Source of the DNA: Speluncibacter jeojiensis
GTDB taxonomy: Bacteria; Actinomycetota; Actinomycetes; Mycobacteriales; Mycobacteriaceae
Assembly: GCF_029589495.1 (NCBI RefSeq)
Contig: NZ_JAAIVF010000003.1
Span: 248,001-312,000 of the forward strand
Direction of reading: 5' to 3'
Length of the DNA: 64,000 bases
Every line of letters begins with the position of its first letter. Position 1 is the first letter of the stretch. The translations under genes were made by a program, and so were the position numbers. Positions 62,100 to 64,000 of this stretch are shown here, piece by piece. The notes under the pieces were generated by a model that made no database searches, had not been told where the DNA came from, and saw nothing but the letters and a program-made list of their open reading frames with translations.

Positions 62100-62839
62100 T
62101 GCTGCCCCAACAGGTTTGCGAGATCGTCGACGACGACGTCCGCCCCGTGTTCGCGCAGCGCATCGGCCTGCCCTACCCGGTCCACCCCCACCACCCAGCC
62201 GAAGTCCCCGGCGCGACCCGAGGCCACCCCGGCCAGCGCGTCCTCGAAGACCGCGCACCGGGCGGGCTCGAGGTCCAGTCCGCGGGCGCCGGCGAGATAC
62301 GTGTCCGGCGCGGGTTTTCCGCGCAGATGTTGCTGCTGCGCGACCACTCCGTCGATGCGCAGCTCGAAAAGGTCGGCGATTCCGGCGGATTCGAGCACGT
62401 CGCGGCAGTTCGCGCTGGATGAGACGACCGCGCACCGCAGTCCGGCGTCGCGGGCGGCGTGCACGAACCGGACCGATCCCGGATAGGCCTGCACGCCGTC
62501 GGTGCGGATCATCTGCAGCACCAGGTCGTTCTTGCGTCGGCCCAGACCGGCCACCGTCTCGACATCGGGGCCGTCCTGCGTTGTGCCCTCGGGCAATTCG
62601 ATGCCCCGCGATCGCAGGAACGACCGGGTGCCGTCGGCACGCGGCTTACCGTCGACGTACTCGTCGTAGTCGGCGTGCTCGTCGAACGGGACGAAGTCAG
62701 CACCATCGCGGCGGGCCCGGTCGCGCAGGAAGTCGTCGAACATCTGCTTCCACGCGCGGGCGTGCACCACCGCCGTCTCCGTCAGCACACCGTCGAGGTC
62801 GAACAGGCACGCACGCACATGATCCGGAAGGTCCAGCAC
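62096..62839 (-). CDS. pgmB: HAD hydrolase, beta-phosphoglucomutase-like
   Basis: 247 residues from GTG 62839. HAD motif I is LFDLDGVLTETAVVHARAWK, motif II VVSSSANC, motif III GKPAPDTY and motif IV VFEDALAGV. Interconverts beta-glucose-1-phosphate and glucose-6-phosphate with the GH65 phosphorylase whose gene overlaps its stop. Confidence 0.92.
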   Translation of the reverse strand: MLDLPDHVRACLFDLDGVLTETAVVHARAWKQMFDDFLRDRARRDGADFVPFDEHADYDEYVDGKPRADGTRSFLRSRGIELPEGTTQDGPDVETVAGLGRRKNDLVLQMIRTDGVQAYPGSVRFVHAARDAGLRCAVVSSSANCRDVLESAGIADLFELRIDGVVAQQQHLRGKPAPDTYLAGARGLDLEPARCAVFEDALAGVASGRAGDFGWVVGVDRVGQADALREHGADVVVDDLANLLGQQ

Positions 62840-62890
62840 GGCTTCGACGCTACCGCAGCCTCGGCGATGAGGGGTCTGCTTGGCGGACCG

Positions 62891-63343
62891 CTACCCCATC
62901 AGCTGCGCGGCGACGGTCGCACCGAGTTCCCAACACGCCTGCAGTTCGTCCTTGCCCGGTTTGCCGGAGGCCGTGACGTAGCCGGCGGCCTTCGACCAGC
63001 CCAGGCCGGTCGTGATCGAGTCGACGGCACGCTCGGCGCCCTCGGTGCCCTCGTTGCCGTGCAGGTACAGCCCGAAAGGTCGCCCGCGCGTCGAGTCGAG
63101 CAACTGGTAGTACGCACCGTCGAACGCGTGCTTGAGCGCGCCGCTGATGTAGCCGAGATTCGCGGGACTACCGAGCAGATACCCGTCGGCCTCGAGCATC
63201 TCGGCCGGTGAGACCGTCAGCGCCGGACGCCGGACCAGGTCGACACCCTCGATCTCGGGGTCGGTCGCGCCGGACACCACCGCCTCGAACATCGCCTGGG
63301 TGTACGGCGAGACCGTGTGGTGCACCAACAACAGACGTGCCAC
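62891..63343 (-). CDS. Flavodoxin-like family protein
   Basis: 150 residues from GTG 63343. ARLLLVHHTVSPYTQAMFEA provides the FMN phosphate loop, YLLGSPANLGYISGALKHAF the flavin-stacking region and LYLHGNEGTEGAERAVDS the 90s loop, as in NAD(P)H-dependent FMN reductases/flavodoxins. Its role is unknown; gap of 50 bases to the membrane protein upstream. Confidence 0.87.
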   Translation of the reverse strand: MARLLLVHHTVSPYTQAMFEAVVSGATDPEIEGVDLVRRPALTVSPAEMLEADGYLLGSPANLGYISGALKHAFDGAYYQLLDSTRGRPFGLYLHGNEGTEGAERAVDSITTGLGWSKAAGYVTASGKPGKDELQACWELGATVAAQLMG

Positions 63344-63393
63344 GCCGACTCCCTCGGTCCGTATCGGTGGGTCACACCGAATCTACCGTGCGC

Positions 63394-64000
<607 letters not shown>

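Noticed and set aside
62100-62435. Upstream extension of the GH65 frame
   Set aside because: It lies antisense-free but out of frame over the HAD gene on the same strand; the GTGA overlap start at 62099 fits the family start.
59760-62486. 908-codon open frame on the plus strand
   Set aside because: It is the antisense shadow of the GH65 and HAD genes; the minus-strand product has full family motifs and the plus-strand translation is His/Arg/Val-rich without any.

Overview
The window is a high-GC (roughly two-thirds G+C) actinobacterial chromosome segment. Gene content and order point to the Mycobacteriales (Gordonia, Williamsia, Tsukamurella, Rhodococcus or Mycobacterium type); I cannot fix the genus. 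Several blocks keep the order known from Mycobacterium tuberculosis: a glpD1 / TetR / flavoprotein / lipid kinase block (Rv2249c-Rv2252 type), pspA-clgR-pgsA-argA-ftsK-rnj-dapA-thyX-...-dapB (Rv2744c-Rv2773c type), an Rv0535-Rv0541c type block, and zwf with a short gnd (Rv1121/Rv1122 type).

Layout. 0-2.2 kb: a SigF-type sigma factor, a frameshifted carboxylate-amine ligase remnant and two very small genes. 2.2-9.2 kb: a PDZ serine protease, a cytochrome b/molybdopterin fusion with small partners, a zinc alcohol dehydrogenase and a GH15 glucosidase, with a molybdoenzyme N-terminal remnant. 9.5-11.7 kb: two DUF5994 genes followed by a degraded stretch (PIN toxin tail, SRPBCC piece, one strong hairpin). 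11.8-20 kb: GtrA, a methyltransferase, a membrane protein, a second molybdopterin/cytochrome b fusion, MTA phosphorylase, an epimerase, a GT2 transferase, a DUF2064 protein and a polytopic membrane protein. This looks like an extended version of the locus linked in mycobacteria to methylthioxylose capping of lipoarabinomannan. 20.3-25.2 kb: an acyl-ACP desaturase, then a signalling group (LapA-like, GAF-STAS, TetR, two GAF-ANTAR proteins). 25.3-31.5 kb: a PSD-like decarboxylase, an enolase-superfamily enzyme, an AI-2E-type permease and a run of small stress-type genes with SigF-like promoters, including an unannotated 36-residue Gly/Trp peptide gene.

31.5-40 kb: a two-gene aldolase operon, glpD-tetR divergent from a flavoprotein/lipid kinase pair, a reductase, a PIG-L deacetylase and a 57-residue membrane protein. 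39.9-41.8 kb: bioYMN biotin transporter. 41.9-56.1 kb: the conserved housekeeping block pspA, clgR (with a SigE-like promoter), cinA, pgsA, argA, a lysyl-PG-synthase-like protein, terC behind a manganese (yybP-ykoY) riboswitch, ftsK, rnj, dapA and thyX. 56.3-64 kb: a secreted phosphatase, zwf-gnd, a GH65 phosphorylase/HAD mutase pair, a flavodoxin-like protein and the 3' end of dapB.

No rRNA, tRNA, CRISPR array, insertion sequence or prophage was found. The most interesting region is 11.8-20 kb. There a molybdoenzyme of the sulfite-oxidase/YedY fold carries an internal twin-arginine motif and sits within the methylthio-sugar genes, which suggests it may set the redox state of the methylthio cap.
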